Source: Acidobacteriota bacterium
GTDB taxonomy: Bacteria > Acidobacteriota > Thermoanaerobaculia > Multivoradales > Multivoraceae
Assembly: GCA_003388555.1 (NCBI GenBank)
Contig: QQVD01000042.1
Location: 62,001 to 126,000, forward strand
Length of the DNA: 64,000 bases
Direction of reading: 5' to 3'
Part shown: positions 15,787 through 24,880 of the stretch, piece by piece
How positions within the stretch are numbered: the first letter of the stretch is position 1
Layout of the letters: each line of letters starts with the position of its first letter
Made by a program: the position numbers and the translations under genes
Notes under the pieces: generated by a model
Databases searched by the model: none
What the model saw: the letters and a program-made list of their open reading frames with translations, nothing else
What the model was told of the DNA's origin: nothing

Positions 15787-17604
15787 TCAGTTCCAGGCGC
15801 TGGTGTTGGCGCGTTCGAAGCCGTCGGCGAAGATGCCGCCCCACTCGTAGGCGCCGGGATCGATCTCCGCTCCCACCAGGCGGGGAGCGCCGGCGAAGTC
15901 GACCTGGCTTGCCGACTGGCTGCCGTTCGAGTCGCACAGGTCGAGTGCCGGCGATCCCTGCTGCAGCCGCAGATCGTCGAAGGGGCTGACGAAGCCCGGG
16001 TTGGTGGTCGAGATGTCGGAGTTGATCGTCGGTAGCACCTGGCCTGGCGGCACCACCGCACAGTGCAGGCGCGGGCCCGACGGCGCCGCGAAGAGATCGC
16101 CGTCGTTCTGCCACAGGATGCTGCGGTCGACCTGGGTGGCGAAGTCGAGATCGAAGAGGTGCTCGTGGCCCCGGTTGTCGACGACGGTGGCGTGGTTGAG
16201 CAGCAGGTAGCTGCCGTTGACGCCGCTGAACAGCGCGCTGCCGGGCGAGGCCGGGGAGAGGTCGTTGGCCCGCACGATGCAGTTGCGGCACTGCAGTCCG
16301 GCGTCGTCCAGAACCACGACGGCGCCGTCCTCCGCGATGCCCGAGGTGTCCTCGGACCAGCCGTTGAGCTCGAAGAGGGTCGACTCGAAACGCGAGTCGG
16401 TGGTGTTGGTGAGCGCGATCGCCCCGCCGCGGGCGGCGCGGTTGCCCGAGAAGACGACGCAGTTCTCGCGGCCGGGGCACTGTTCGGTGGTGCGGAAGTT
16501 GGCACCGTCACGCAGGGCGAAGCCACCTCCCTCAGAGCTCGCGACGCCGCGCGGCACGGCCTGGTTGTTCATCACCCAAACGCCGTGGCCCCTTAGCTGG
16601 GTGACGAAGCCGGCGTGGATCGCGTACAGGCCGCCACCGGCGAGCCCCGCCTCGTTGCCGGCGATGACGATCGGTGATCCGTCGCCGTGCAGTCGCAGCA
16701 GCATGGGCGCGAGGTTGGTGGTCGCGTAGATGCCGCCGCCCGCACTCTCCGAGACGTTGTCCTCGATCTCGATCGAGCTCGCCACGTCGCGGCTGGTGAA
16801 CAGCGAGATGTCGCCACTGTCGAGGAACAGTCCGCCACCGTTGCCCGAGGCGTCGTTCTCGACGATGCGCACCTGGGTGGGGACCTGCGAGAGCACCTGC
16901 ACGGTGGCGTCCTGGGCGGCGATGCCGGCGCCGAGGAAGGCGCTGTTCTGGCTGATGGTGACGTCTCCTTCGAGACGGAGGACGGAGCCGCTGCTGACGT
17001 AGATGCCACCACCGCGGTCGGACTCGTTGCCGGAGATCTCGCAGTCGCGCACGGTGGCCTGCGAGGAGAACAGCTCGATGCCACCGCCGAAGTCGTCGTC
17101 GTCTGTTCCGCCGGTGATGATCAGCCGCTCGAGCGTCACGTCGGACGCGATGACCTCCAGGGTCGAGTCGAGGGCGGTCGACTGGCCGGCGAGGGTGGTC
17201 ATCCCGGTGCCCTGGGCGCCGCTGCAGCCGATGAACCCGCCGACCAGGTGGGCATCCGTGGCGAGATTGAAGTTGGCGATGAGCGAGCTGGTGTTGCTGA
17301 AGCTTCTCGCCTCGAGCTGGAGCACGTCGCCTGGCTGGAGAGCCGCCAGGGCCATGTTCAGGCTGGTGAAGTCGCAGCTCACGGCGTTCGAGCCGACCGT
17401 GAGGGTGGCTGCCGCCGACGCTGCCGGCAGGGCCGAGAAGAGGAGCAGGCACAGCGCCGCGGAGCTGCCGAAGCGCCGGGTGCTCCGGGACGTGCTGAGC
17501 GTGCGGGCCACGCCGCCGAGGTGAGCCGAGTCCGGGTCGACTCTGCGCAGGTCCCGGGTGGGGAAGTCGTTGGTTCTCCGCGCTGCGGAGTGGAGCGAGA
17601 ACAT
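15787..17604 (-). CDS. secreted right-handed beta-helix surface protein with FADGFE-type C-terminal tail
   Basis: The product is 605 residues from ATG 17604, chosen for its GGAGG Shine-Dalgarno 7 bases upstream; an upstream ATG at 17676 lacks one. A late signal segment (AALCLLLFSALPAASA) precedes repeats such as GGGIELFSSQATVRDCEISGN, GGGIYVSSG, GGGLFLDSG and GGGIYATT. This is the NxxxGxGGGI pattern of polymorphic-membrane-protein and parallel beta-helix folds. The C-terminus DPGAYEWGGIFADGFERANT resembles the IFADGFESGDTSAWS tail of many surface proteins in related bacteria, probably a sorting tag. It is last in the kinase-sigma run and may be its target. Confidence 0.85.
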   Translation of the reverse strand: MFSLHSAARRTNDFPTRDLRRVDPDSAHLGGVARTLSTSRSTRRFGSSAALCLLLFSALPAASAAATLTVGSNAVSCDFTSLNMALAALQPGDVLQLEARSFSNTSSLIANFNLATDAHLVGGFIGCSGAQGTGMTTLAGQSTALDSTLEVIASDVTLERLIITGGTDDDDFGGGIELFSSQATVRDCEISGNESDRGGGIYVSSGSVLRLEGDVTISQNSAFLGAGIAAQDATVQVLSQVPTQVRIVENDASGNGGGLFLDSGDISLFTSRDVASSIEIEDNVSESAGGGIYATTNLAPMLLRLHGDGSPIVIAGNEAGLAGGGLYAIHAGFVTQLRGHGVWVMNNQAVPRGVASSEGGGFALRDGANFRTTEQCPGRENCVVFSGNRAARGGAIALTNTTDSRFESTLFELNGWSEDTSGIAEDGAVVVLDDAGLQCRNCIVRANDLSPASPGSALFSGVNGSYLLLNHATVVDNRGHEHLFDLDFATQVDRSILWQNDGDLFAAPSGPRLHCAVVPPGQVLPTINSDISTTNPGFVSPFDDLRLQQGSPALDLCDSNGSQSASQVDFAGAPRLVGAEIDPGAYEWGGIFADGFERANTSAWN

Positions 17605-17773
17605 TGGCGAACCTCCACTGGAGATTGGGGGTTTGGGATCGGGAGCCGAGCCGCGTCGGCCTTGCTCACTGCCCATGCCAATCGGGAGGTCGCCGGAAAA
17701 CCGGGCAACGAAGTTCGGAAGTCGGCGCGAGAGCGGATGGTGTAGGTGGGGGCCGTGCCGCGGCCACCGCCGC

Positions 17774-18376
17774 TCAGGCCACCGTCAGCTCACGGTGCAG
17801 CCAGGCACGCGCTCGGTTCCAGTCGCGCCGCAGGGTGCGCTCGTGGCGACCCAGCGCAACCGCCATCTCCTCGAAGGTCAGGCCGCCGAAGAAGCGGCAG
17901 TCGACCACTCTCGCCAGGTGCTCGTCCTGGGCTCCCAGCCGCTGCAGCGCCGCATCGAGGTCGAGCAGCACCGATGGATCCGAGGAGATCCCGGCCGCCG
18001 CCTCGTCGAGCGGCAGGGCATCGCGCAGGTGGCCACGCTTCGCGGCCAGCTTCTCGCGTGCCCGGTCGACCAGGATGCGCCGCATCGCCATCGCCGCGAC
18101 GGCGAAGAAGTGGCAACGGTCGTTCCACTGCTGGCTGCAGCCGCGCACCAGCTTGATGAACGCCTCGTTGATCAGGCCGGTGGTGTGCAGCGAGTCGTTC
18201 CAACGCTTGCGCAGCTGCCGCCTGGCGATCAGCCGCAGCTCGTCGTGCACCAGCTCCACGACCTGGTCGAAGGCCTGCCGGTCACCCTGTCCCGCCTCGT
18301 GCAGGAGCGTCGTGATCTCGCTCGAAGCCTGCGGCGCCACGCTGTCGCCGAAGTCGGGATCCGGGGGACGGCTCAC
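17774..18376 (-). CDS. ECF-type sigma factor (TIGR02999-like)
   Basis: This 200-residue RNA polymerase sigma factor has region 2 in DRQAFDQVVELVHDELRLIARRQL, the SLHTTGLINEAFIKL segment typical of the acidobacterial TIGR02999 group, and FFAVAAMAMRRILVDRARE. Region 4 is HLARVVDCRFFGGLTFEEMAVALG, a helix-turn-helix followed by TLRRDWNRARAWL. It would direct transcription of a small regulon in response to an envelope or kinase signal. It lies 37 bp downstream of the serine/threonine kinase gene and 170 bp upstream of the beta-helix gene, all on the same strand. Confidence 0.9.
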   Translation of the reverse strand: MSRPPDPDFGDSVAPQASSEITTLLHEAGQGDRQAFDQVVELVHDELRLIARRQLRKRWNDSLHTTGLINEAFIKLVRGCSQQWNDRCHFFAVAAMAMRRILVDRAREKLAAKRGHLRDALPLDEAAAGISSDPSVLLDLDAALQRLGAQDEHLARVVDCRFFGGLTFEEMAVALGRHERTLRRDWNRARAWLHRELTVA

Positions 18377-18412
18377 CGGCTCATCGTATCGGTGGATTGG
18401 GGGCGGGTGGAG

Positions 18413-21400
18413 TCAGCGAGGGCCGAGCAGCGGGGTCCAGGCGGGCCAGCGCCGGAGCAGATCGCCCGGGTCCGACGCCGACGGCGCTGCAGCCAGAGCC
18501 ATGAGCTGCGCCAGGTGCAGATCGGCCCGGAACGGATCGTCGACCTGCGCTCGCCGCTCACCACGTAGCTCCTGCGCCAGCTCACGTGCACGCTGCAGGG
18601 TTTCGTCGTCGATCGGCTGGGCGTCGACGCGCCGTGCCTGGGCCCGGCGCAGGAGCAGGGTGAGCCCGAGCTCGGCGCAGGAGGCCCGCATCGGGCTCAG
18701 CGCCTCGCTGGCTCTGGACAATGCCGCCGCCGGCGAGTCGCCGACCGCGAGCGCGAGCCAGGCGCGGAGGGTCTCGAGCTCGACGCGGTCGCACGGATGG
18801 CTCGCCTCGCCGAGCGGAACGGTGCCGAGCAGCGACTCGGCCTCGTCGAGTTGGGGCGAAATCCAGCCGGAGTCGGCCTCGTCTGCGAGTCGCGGCAGCT
18901 CCCAGGGGGATCGCAACGACGCGGCGCGCACGGCGAGGAGGCGGTGCCTGGCGGCGCGTTCCCGCAACAGGCCGAAGTTGGGCAGCGCCGCGGCGACGTC
19001 GTCGAACCTCTCCGCGGCTTCTCGCTGCAGGGTGATCGCAGTGTCGACGTCGGCCTGCGAGAGCGCCAGGTCGGCACGTTCGGCACTGAGCTCGGCGAGA
19101 CCGATGCGTGGCGAGAGGTAGCTGTCGTCGAGCTCGCGGGCGCGCGCCAGGGCCTCTCTGGCCGCGGCAAACGCCTCTTCGGCGGCGGCCGGATCGTGCC
19201 CGGCCAGTGCCTGGCCCTGGTTCTTGCGCGCCAGACCGAGGTTGTTCCACAGCAGCGGCAGCTCGGGGACGAGATCGAGACCGCGTCGCAGGAGCTCCTC
19301 GGCGCGCCGGAAGTCGGCGAGAGGCTCGGGGCCGTTCGTCGTGACGGTGGCCCAGTCGGGGCCGCCGCGCAGGCCCTCCAGGCGTTCGAGCCCGCGATCG
19401 AGCAGGGTGATGGCGAAGCTGTTGAGGGACTGCAGGTGGTTCGGCTCGCGCTCGAGGATCTCGCCGTAGAGGTCGAGGCTTCGTGTCCGCACCTCACCCT
19501 CGTCGAGGAGGCCGTTCGCCGCTCCCAGCGAGAGACAGGTCGCCTCGAAGAACTCCGCCATCACCGAGGTCTCCCCGAGCTCCTGGGCGCGGCGCGCTGC
19601 CGCCAGGCACTGATCGAGCGAGGCCTGCAGCTCGCCGCCGACGCGCGAGCGGTGCACCGCCTGGCGCATGTACGTCGAGGCGTGGGCGGTCCAGACCGCG
19701 GCGCCGTCGGCGTGCACGGTGGCGGCGACCTGGCAGGATTCGGGCAGGGTGATGCCTTCGCCCTGCGCCAGGTTGGCGGCCGAGATCTCGGCGTGGTTCG
19801 AATCGAGCACGCACAGCGAGACGTGCAGGCGCGGGTCGCTGCGCAGGATCTCCAGTGCCTTCAGGAAGGTTGCCCGGGCGACCTGCGCAGTGCTCAGGGC
19901 CTGCTCGCGCTCGCCCTCCAGGAACTGGATCCACGAGCGGTCCTTGCGCAGCTCGGCGAGCAGGCGCAGGGCGTCGGCGTCGAGAGGATCCGCCTGCACC
20001 GCCACGTCGAGAAGCGCCTCGGCGCGGTCGCTGTGGCCGGCGAGCTCCATCTCCAGCGCGGCGTAGATGGCCGAGCTCCCGCCCCCGGCGACGGTGTCTC
20101 GAGCCGCCCACGGCGCGCTCCGCTCGTCGAGCTCGCCGCTGAGCTCGTCGCGTAGTGTGCGCGCGGACTGCAGCGCCTCGACTCCGGGCTCGGCCCACTG
20201 ACGCCGCAGCTCGGCGCGCCGCGCCGCGAGCGAGGCTCCACGCAGGCCGCGCAGCTCGCTCAGGCCCTGACGGTAGAGGCCGGCGTAGGCCTCGCCGAGG
20301 CGTTGCAGCAGCGTGGCGAGCTCCCGCGGCGAAGGCGAGGCGGCGGACGCGTCGCGCGCCTCGAGCAGGAGATCGCGGGCCCGTTCCCATTCGCCGAACG
20401 CGTTCCAGCCTGCTGCCACTGTCGACAGGGCCAGGGCCCGATCCGAGAGGCCGGCCCTGGCCTCGACCTCGAGGCGCTCGAGGCGAGAGGCCAGGGCCGA
20501 CAGCTCGGGCGAGACGTCGTGCACGGGATCGCGCACCACGATCTGCTGCCGGCTGGCGATCGCCTGCACCTCCTGGCCGAGGCGCTGCGAGAGGATCGCC
20601 TGACGTCGTGCCTCGGCCCTGCCCGAGAGCACCAGCCAGGTGCCGACGCTGGCGGCCAGCAGAGTCGAGCACGCCAGAGCGGTGATCAGGGGATTGCGGC
20701 GCATCGTCCGAGCGAGGCGCGCCGGCCATCCGATGCGGCGTGCCGAGACCGGCCGGTGCTCCAGCACCCGGCGCAGGTCGGCGGCGAGCTCGGAGGCCGA
20801 CGGGTAGCGTCGTTCGGGATCGCGCTCGAGGGATCGCAGCACCACCGCGTCGAGGTCGGCGCTGACCCGCAGGCCGGAGCCGCTGCGTCGCGCCAGGCGC
20901 GAAGGCGGGGCGATGGCTCCGGATTCGATGCGGCGCAGGAGCTCGCCGGTCGTCGGTTGGTCGGCCCGGTGCGGCGGCGAGCCGGCCAGCAGCTCGTAGA
21001 GCATCGCGCCGGCCGAGTAGATGTCGGTGGCGACGGTGAGGGATTCGCCGGCGAGCTGCTCGGGCGACGCCCAGTGCGGCGTCATCGGCGAGAACCCCTG
21101 CTGCGTCAGCCCCTCGTCGGCTTCGTCGGCGAGCTTCGAGATCCCGAAGTCGAGCAGCTTCACCCGACCGTCCGCGGTGACCAGGATGTTGCTGGGCTTG
21201 AGGTCGCGGTGGATCACCGCGGCGCGGTGGGCGTGGGCGACGGCGTCGAGCACCTGGAGGAACAGCTCGATCCGGCCCTCGAGATCGATCCCGGAGGTCT
21301 CGCAGTACTGCGGCAGCGGCACGCCGTCCACCCACTCCATGACCAGGTAGGGCAGTCCGTCCTCGGTGACCCCGCCGTCGAGCAGCCTGGTGATCCCAGG

Positions 21401-21823
21401 GTGGTCGAGGCGGGCGAGGATCTGGCGCTCGCGATGGAAACGTGCGACACCGGATCCGTCGGCCAGCTCCCAGCGCAGCACCTTGAGCGCCACGACCTGG
21501 TCGTATGAGCCGTCGGCGCGGACGGCGCGGAAGACACGGCCCATGCCTCCGCCGCCGACCGGCTCGTCGATCCGGTAGCGCCCGATCTGGCGCCGCGCAG
21601 GGTCCTGCTGCCGTGAGCCGGACGCCGACGTCGCGGCCACGGTGGGCATCGACGGGATGGAATCGAGAGGTCCGCGACCCTGCGCCGCCTCCAGCAGCGA
21701 GACGACCTCGCGGTGCAGCTCCGCGTCCTCCTGCCGCAGCGCGTCGAGGTAGGCCTCGCGCTCGTCGCCCTCGAGCTCGCAGGCTGTGTCGAAACGGGGG
21801 CCGACGAGGCTCCAGTTGGTCAC
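18413..21823 (-). CDS. membrane serine/threonine protein kinase with large helical-repeat C-terminus
   Basis: The protein is about 1136 residues from GTG 21823; longer frames with ATG 21973 add an unlikely tail. The kinase domain (about residues 80-350) shows the glycine loop GGGGMGRVF, ALKVL lysine, HRDLKPSNILV catalytic loop and DFGISKL. A membrane helix follows (PLITALACSTLLAASVGTWLVL). The remaining 700 residues are helical, TPR-like repeats (EYAGLYRQG, GEWERARDLLLEARDAS, LARARELDDSYLSP), probably extracytoplasmic. This is the large Hanks kinase common in Acidobacteriota. It is the first of three co-directional genes and probably signals to the adjacent sigma factor, which is inference. 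Confidence 0.9.
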   Translation of the reverse strand: MTNWSLVGPRFDTACELEGDEREAYLDALRQEDAELHREVVSLLEAAQGRGPLDSIPSMPTVAATSASGSRQQDPARRQIGRYRIDEPVGGGGMGRVFRAVRADGSYDQVVALKVLRWELADGSGVARFHRERQILARLDHPGITRLLDGGVTEDGLPYLVMEWVDGVPLPQYCETSGIDLEGRIELFLQVLDAVAHAHRAAVIHRDLKPSNILVTADGRVKLLDFGISKLADEADEGLTQQGFSPMTPHWASPEQLAGESLTVATDIYSAGAMLYELLAGSPPHRADQPTTGELLRRIESGAIAPPSRLARRSGSGLRVSADLDAVVLRSLERDPERRYPSASELAADLRRVLEHRPVSARRIGWPARLARTMRRNPLITALACSTLLAASVGTWLVLSGRAEARRQAILSQRLGQEVQAIASRQQIVVRDPVHDVSPELSALASRLERLEVEARAGLSDRALALSTVAAGWNAFGEWERARDLLLEARDASAASPSPRELATLLQRLGEAYAGLYRQGLSELRGLRGASLAARRAELRRQWAEPGVEALQSARTLRDELSGELDERSAPWAARDTVAGGGSSAIYAALEMELAGHSDRAEALLDVAVQADPLDADALRLLAELRKDRSWIQFLEGEREQALSTAQVARATFLKALEILRSDPRLHVSLCVLDSNHAEISAANLAQGEGITLPESCQVAATVHADGAAVWTAHASTYMRQAVHRSRVGGELQASLDQCLAAARRAQELGETSVMAEFFEATCLSLGAANGLLDEGEVRTRSLDLYGEILEREPNHLQSLNSFAITLLDRGLERLEGLRGGPDWATVTTNGPEPLADFRRAEELLRRGLDLVPELPLLWNNLGLARKNQGQALAGHDPAAAEEAFAAAREALARARELDDSYLSPRIGLAELSAERADLALSQADVDTAITLQREAAERFDDVAAALPNFGLLRERAARHRLLAVRAASLRSPWELPRLADEADSGWISPQLDEAESLLGTVPLGEASHPCDRVELETLRAWLALAVGDSPAAALSRASEALSPMRASCAELGLTLLLRRAQARRVDAQPIDDETLQRARELAQELRGERRAQVDDPFRADLHLAQLMALAAAPSASDPGDLLRRWPAWTPLLGPR

Positions 21824-22079
21824 GAGGGTCTCGTTCTCTCGGACACGGATCGAAAGGACGTCGCGAAGGAGGGGTGGGGCGCGGCGGTGCTGGAAGTGTT
21901 GTGTGACAGCGCAGTCTATTGCCGCTCGTCGCGGACTCTGGAAGTGGTCCGCGCTGGCGCTCGAAGGGGACACGTCGCTGCGCTAGGCTGATCGGGTCTG
22001 CGGTCTCGATGACGAGGTCTCTTCTCCCATCCGAGTTGCCATCGGCGCTCCGTCCACGAGAGCAGGCGGCCGCACCCCA

Positions 22080-22826
22080 ATGACGTCCAGCGACTTCACC
22101 AACGTCTACGACGACAGCGTGCGCGCCGACGCGTACGACAAGCTGGAGTTCCCGGCCACGTACTACCTCGCGTACCGGGATCTTCCCACCCTCCTCTCGA
22201 CCCACGTGCGGGGCCGCAGGGCGCTCGACTTCGGCTGCGGCGCCGGTCGCTCCACCCGCTTCCTGCAGGGTCTCGGTTTCGCCACCGTGGGCGTCGACAT
22301 CTCGGGACACATGCTCGCCAGAGCGCGCAGCCGCGACCCCGAAGGCGACTACCGGCTCCTGCCCGACGGCGATCTCAGCAGTCTGGCCGGCGAGCGCTTC
22401 GACCTCGTCCTGTCGTCCTTCACCTTCGACAACGTGCCTTCGATGCAGGGCAAGACCGAGCTGTTCCGCGCCTTCGGCGAGCTGCTCACCGAGGACGGAC
22501 GTTTCGTCAACATCGTCTCGGCGCCCGAGATCTACGTGCACGAGTGGGCGTCTTTCTCGACCCGCGACTTCCCCGACAACTGGCACGCGCGAAGCGGGGA
22601 GCGGGTGCACATCGTGATGCTCGACGTCGACGACCGGCGGCCGGTGGAGGACATCTTCTTCACCGACGACGCCTACCAGGAGGCCTACCGTCGCGCCGGG
22701 CTCGAGGTGACCGCGATCCACCGGCCTCTCGGTGACCCCGGCGAGCCGTACCCGTGGGTCAGCGAGACGAAGATCTCGCCGTGGGCGATCTATGTGGTGC
22801 GGCGGGATCGTGGGTCGGCTGCCTGA
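22080..22826 (+). CDS. class I SAM-dependent methyltransferase
   Basis: The 248-residue enzyme has motif I ALDFGCGAGRSTRFLQGLG near residue 48, an acidic VGVDISGHM loop, and FDLVLSSFTFDNVP as motif IV. The C-terminal part, SETKISPWAIYVVRR, is the last strand pair. It would bind S-adenosylmethionine, with the acceptor unknown. It starts at ATG 22080, divergent from the kinase gene. The 250-bp gap between them would hold both promoters. Confidence 0.85.
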   Translation: MTSSDFTNVYDDSVRADAYDKLEFPATYYLAYRDLPTLLSTHVRGRRALDFGCGAGRSTRFLQGLGFATVGVDISGHMLARARSRDPEGDYRLLPDGDLSSLAGERFDLVLSSFTFDNVPSMQGKTELFRAFGELLTEDGRFVNIVSAPEIYVHEWASFSTRDFPDNWHARSGERVHIVMLDVDDRRPVEDIFFTDDAYQEAYRRAGLEVTAIHRPLGDPGEPYPWVSETKISPWAIYVVRRDRGSAA

Positions 22827-23018
22827 TGACGGGGTGACTCGAGGGTCGTCGAGCCGGGGCGTCGTCAACTGTCTGGGCAGGAGGGCGTCGCTGCTGCGGC
22901 CGTCGCCCGGCGCGCGGCTGCTAGCCTCTCGACAGCTCTCGATCAACCCACTCCGCAGCGCGCGGGCCTGCGCCGCCGAGTCGGAACGGCCGCGCGGCGT
23001 ACTGCGCAAGGAACGACC

Positions 23019-24440
23019 ATGAGAGACGTCCTGGTCCTCGGACTATTCCTTCTTGCCGGCTGCGCGCAGGCGCCGTCCGCCGATCTCGCCATCAGGGACG
23101 TGACAATCGTGGACGTGGCGGACGGCACGTTGCATCCGGCGCAGACCGTCCTGGTGAAGGGGAATCGCATCGTGGCGGTCGGCCCTGCCGATGCCGTCGC
23201 GATCGCCCGCTCTGCCGAGGTGGTGGACGGCGAGGGCGGCTATCTCGCCCCGGGTCTGTGGGATGCGCACGTGCACTCGGCGACCAGTACGGGCTGGCAC
23301 TTCCCCCTGTACCTCGCCCATGGAATCACCAGCGTGCGCAACATGCACACCAGTGCCGAGGGCGCGCTGGAGTTGGTTCTCTCCATCAAGCAGCAGCTTG
23401 CCGACGGCGAGATGCGAGGGCCGCGCTTTCTGGCCAATGGCGCCGTCATCGACGGAGATCCTCCGGTCTGGCCGGGGAGTGTGGTGGTTCGCAACGCGGA
23501 AGAGGCGCGTGCCGCAGTGGATCGCTTGGCCGACGGCGGCGCGGACTTCCTCAAGGTCTACGATCGCTTGTCACCCGAGGCCTATTTCGCGATCCTGGAG
23601 CGCGCAGCGGAGCGCGGGATCCCGGTGGACGGGCACGTGCCGCCACTGGTCCCACCCGAGGAAGCGGCGGCCTCTGGCCAGCGCACCTTCGAGCACACCT
23701 CTGGGATCGCGGCCGGCTGCAACGCGGAGGCCACCGCCCTGCGCGCCGACTACGCGGCATACCTCGAACGGGTGCCCGAGATGCCGCCCTTCCCGGACCA
23801 GTTGGTGGGGTTCTTTCGACTGGTACGGCGACAGTTCGACGCGCGCGATGCGGAGCTCTGCGTGGAAGCCGCGCGGATCTTCAGCGAACACGGTGTGGTC
23901 TCGGTGCCGACCCTGGTCGCCAACTCCGGTTCCGACCCGCAGGGCTTCGTGGCCGACGCGTCTCGCCTGGACCTCTTGCCGCCGTCGGTTGGCGAGGCGT
24001 GGAGGGCGATGGCCGGGGGACCCGACCCGATCGGTGAACTGTTGGGCGCGGTCGACGCGACCATCCTCGACAACGTGCGACTGCTGCACGAGGCGGGGGT
24101 GCCGATCCTCGCGGGCACCGATGTCGGCAACCCCTTCCTGGTACCCGGCGAGAGCCTGCATCGAGAGCTCGAGCGACTCACCGAAGCGGGCCTCTCGCCT
24201 CTCGAAGCACTGCAGGCGGCCACCGTTCTGCCGGCGCGGGTGTTTGGTCTCGAAGACTCGCTGGGCACGGTCGAAGCGGGCAAGCTGGCCGACCTCGTGC
24301 TTCTCGAGGGCGACCCACTGCAGGGCATCTCCAACACGCGGCGGATCCGGGCAGTGATCGCCGACGGGCGCCTCTACCGCAGGTCCGAGCTCGACCAGTT
24401 GCTGACCGAAGCCTCGCGGTCGGACCCAGGAGCTGAGTAG
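23019..24440 (+). CDS. lipoprotein amidohydrolase (imidazolonepropionase-like)
   Basis: The 473-residue protein has a lipoprotein signal, LVLGLFLLAGC. It then has an N-terminal beta sandwich (DLAIRDVTIVDVADGTLHPAQTVLVKG) and the metal-dependent amidohydrolase barrel. Metal ligands visible are HVH in WDAHVHSA, the likely carboxylated Lys in FLKVYDRL, His in VDGHVPP and FEHTSG, and Asp in LAGTDVG. The C-terminal GTVEAGKLADLVLLEGDPL closes the sandwich. Relatives hydrolyse cyclic amides or dipeptides; this one faces the periplasm. AAGGA precedes the ATG. Confidence 0.9.
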   Translation: MRDVLVLGLFLLAGCAQAPSADLAIRDVTIVDVADGTLHPAQTVLVKGNRIVAVGPADAVAIARSAEVVDGEGGYLAPGLWDAHVHSATSTGWHFPLYLAHGITSVRNMHTSAEGALELVLSIKQQLADGEMRGPRFLANGAVIDGDPPVWPGSVVVRNAEEARAAVDRLADGGADFLKVYDRLSPEAYFAILERAAERGIPVDGHVPPLVPPEEAAASGQRTFEHTSGIAAGCNAEATALRADYAAYLERVPEMPPFPDQLVGFFRLVRRQFDARDAELCVEAARIFSEHGVVSVPTLVANSGSDPQGFVADASRLDLLPPSVGEAWRAMAGGPDPIGELLGAVDATILDNVRLLHEAGVPILAGTDVGNPFLVPGESLHRELERLTEAGLSPLEALQAATVLPARVFGLEDSLGTVEAGKLADLVLLEGDPLQGISNTRRIRAVIADGRLYRRSELDQLLTEASRSDPGAE

Positions 24441-24880
24441 GCCAGCCGAGCAGATGTTCGAGGCGCAGGCCGAGGTCGGGGCGGAGCCGCATCGACTTCC
24501 ACGACTCCACCGTTGTTCTGTTCCAGAGGGGCGATGCGATTCAGCGTCTGACACCCCTCGATGGCTGACCACCTTCCGCCCACCCCGAGCCCGGCAAGGG
24601 GCACGACGGACGCTCTTCTCGATCTGACCGTTGGCCTTCCCAGGGTGTACCGCCGTGTACGTCGAAGAGCTGGACTGCAGTCGTGGAGGCGGCCTCACGG
24701 CGATCAGAGGACGACGCTCGGACGGCTCGGAGGAGAATCTGGTCGAGGCTTTGGGTTGCTGGGCATCGTGAAGCGCCGCCGTACGCTGAAGAGCCTCCTG
24801 GAGGCGGTTGCCTCTCTGAAACCCGGGGCCTGAACGGGTGGAGAGTGCAATCTGCAAGAGTCACGCCGTGAGGAGTCGAC
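24441..24880 (+). other. 440-bp intergenic region with no convincing gene
   Basis: The gap between the amidohydrolase and the serine hydrolase holds only short Arg-rich open frames, such as a 90-codon one at 24561, without family-like features or good codon pattern. Just before the next gene a GTGAGGAG Shine-Dalgarno-like stretch is present at about 24869. No attC-like, leader-like or tRNA-like structure was seen here. Confidence 0.4.

Noticed and set aside
24561-24833. 90-codon frame in the 24.4-24.9 kb gap
   Set aside because: Arg-rich, no start context or family-like segments.
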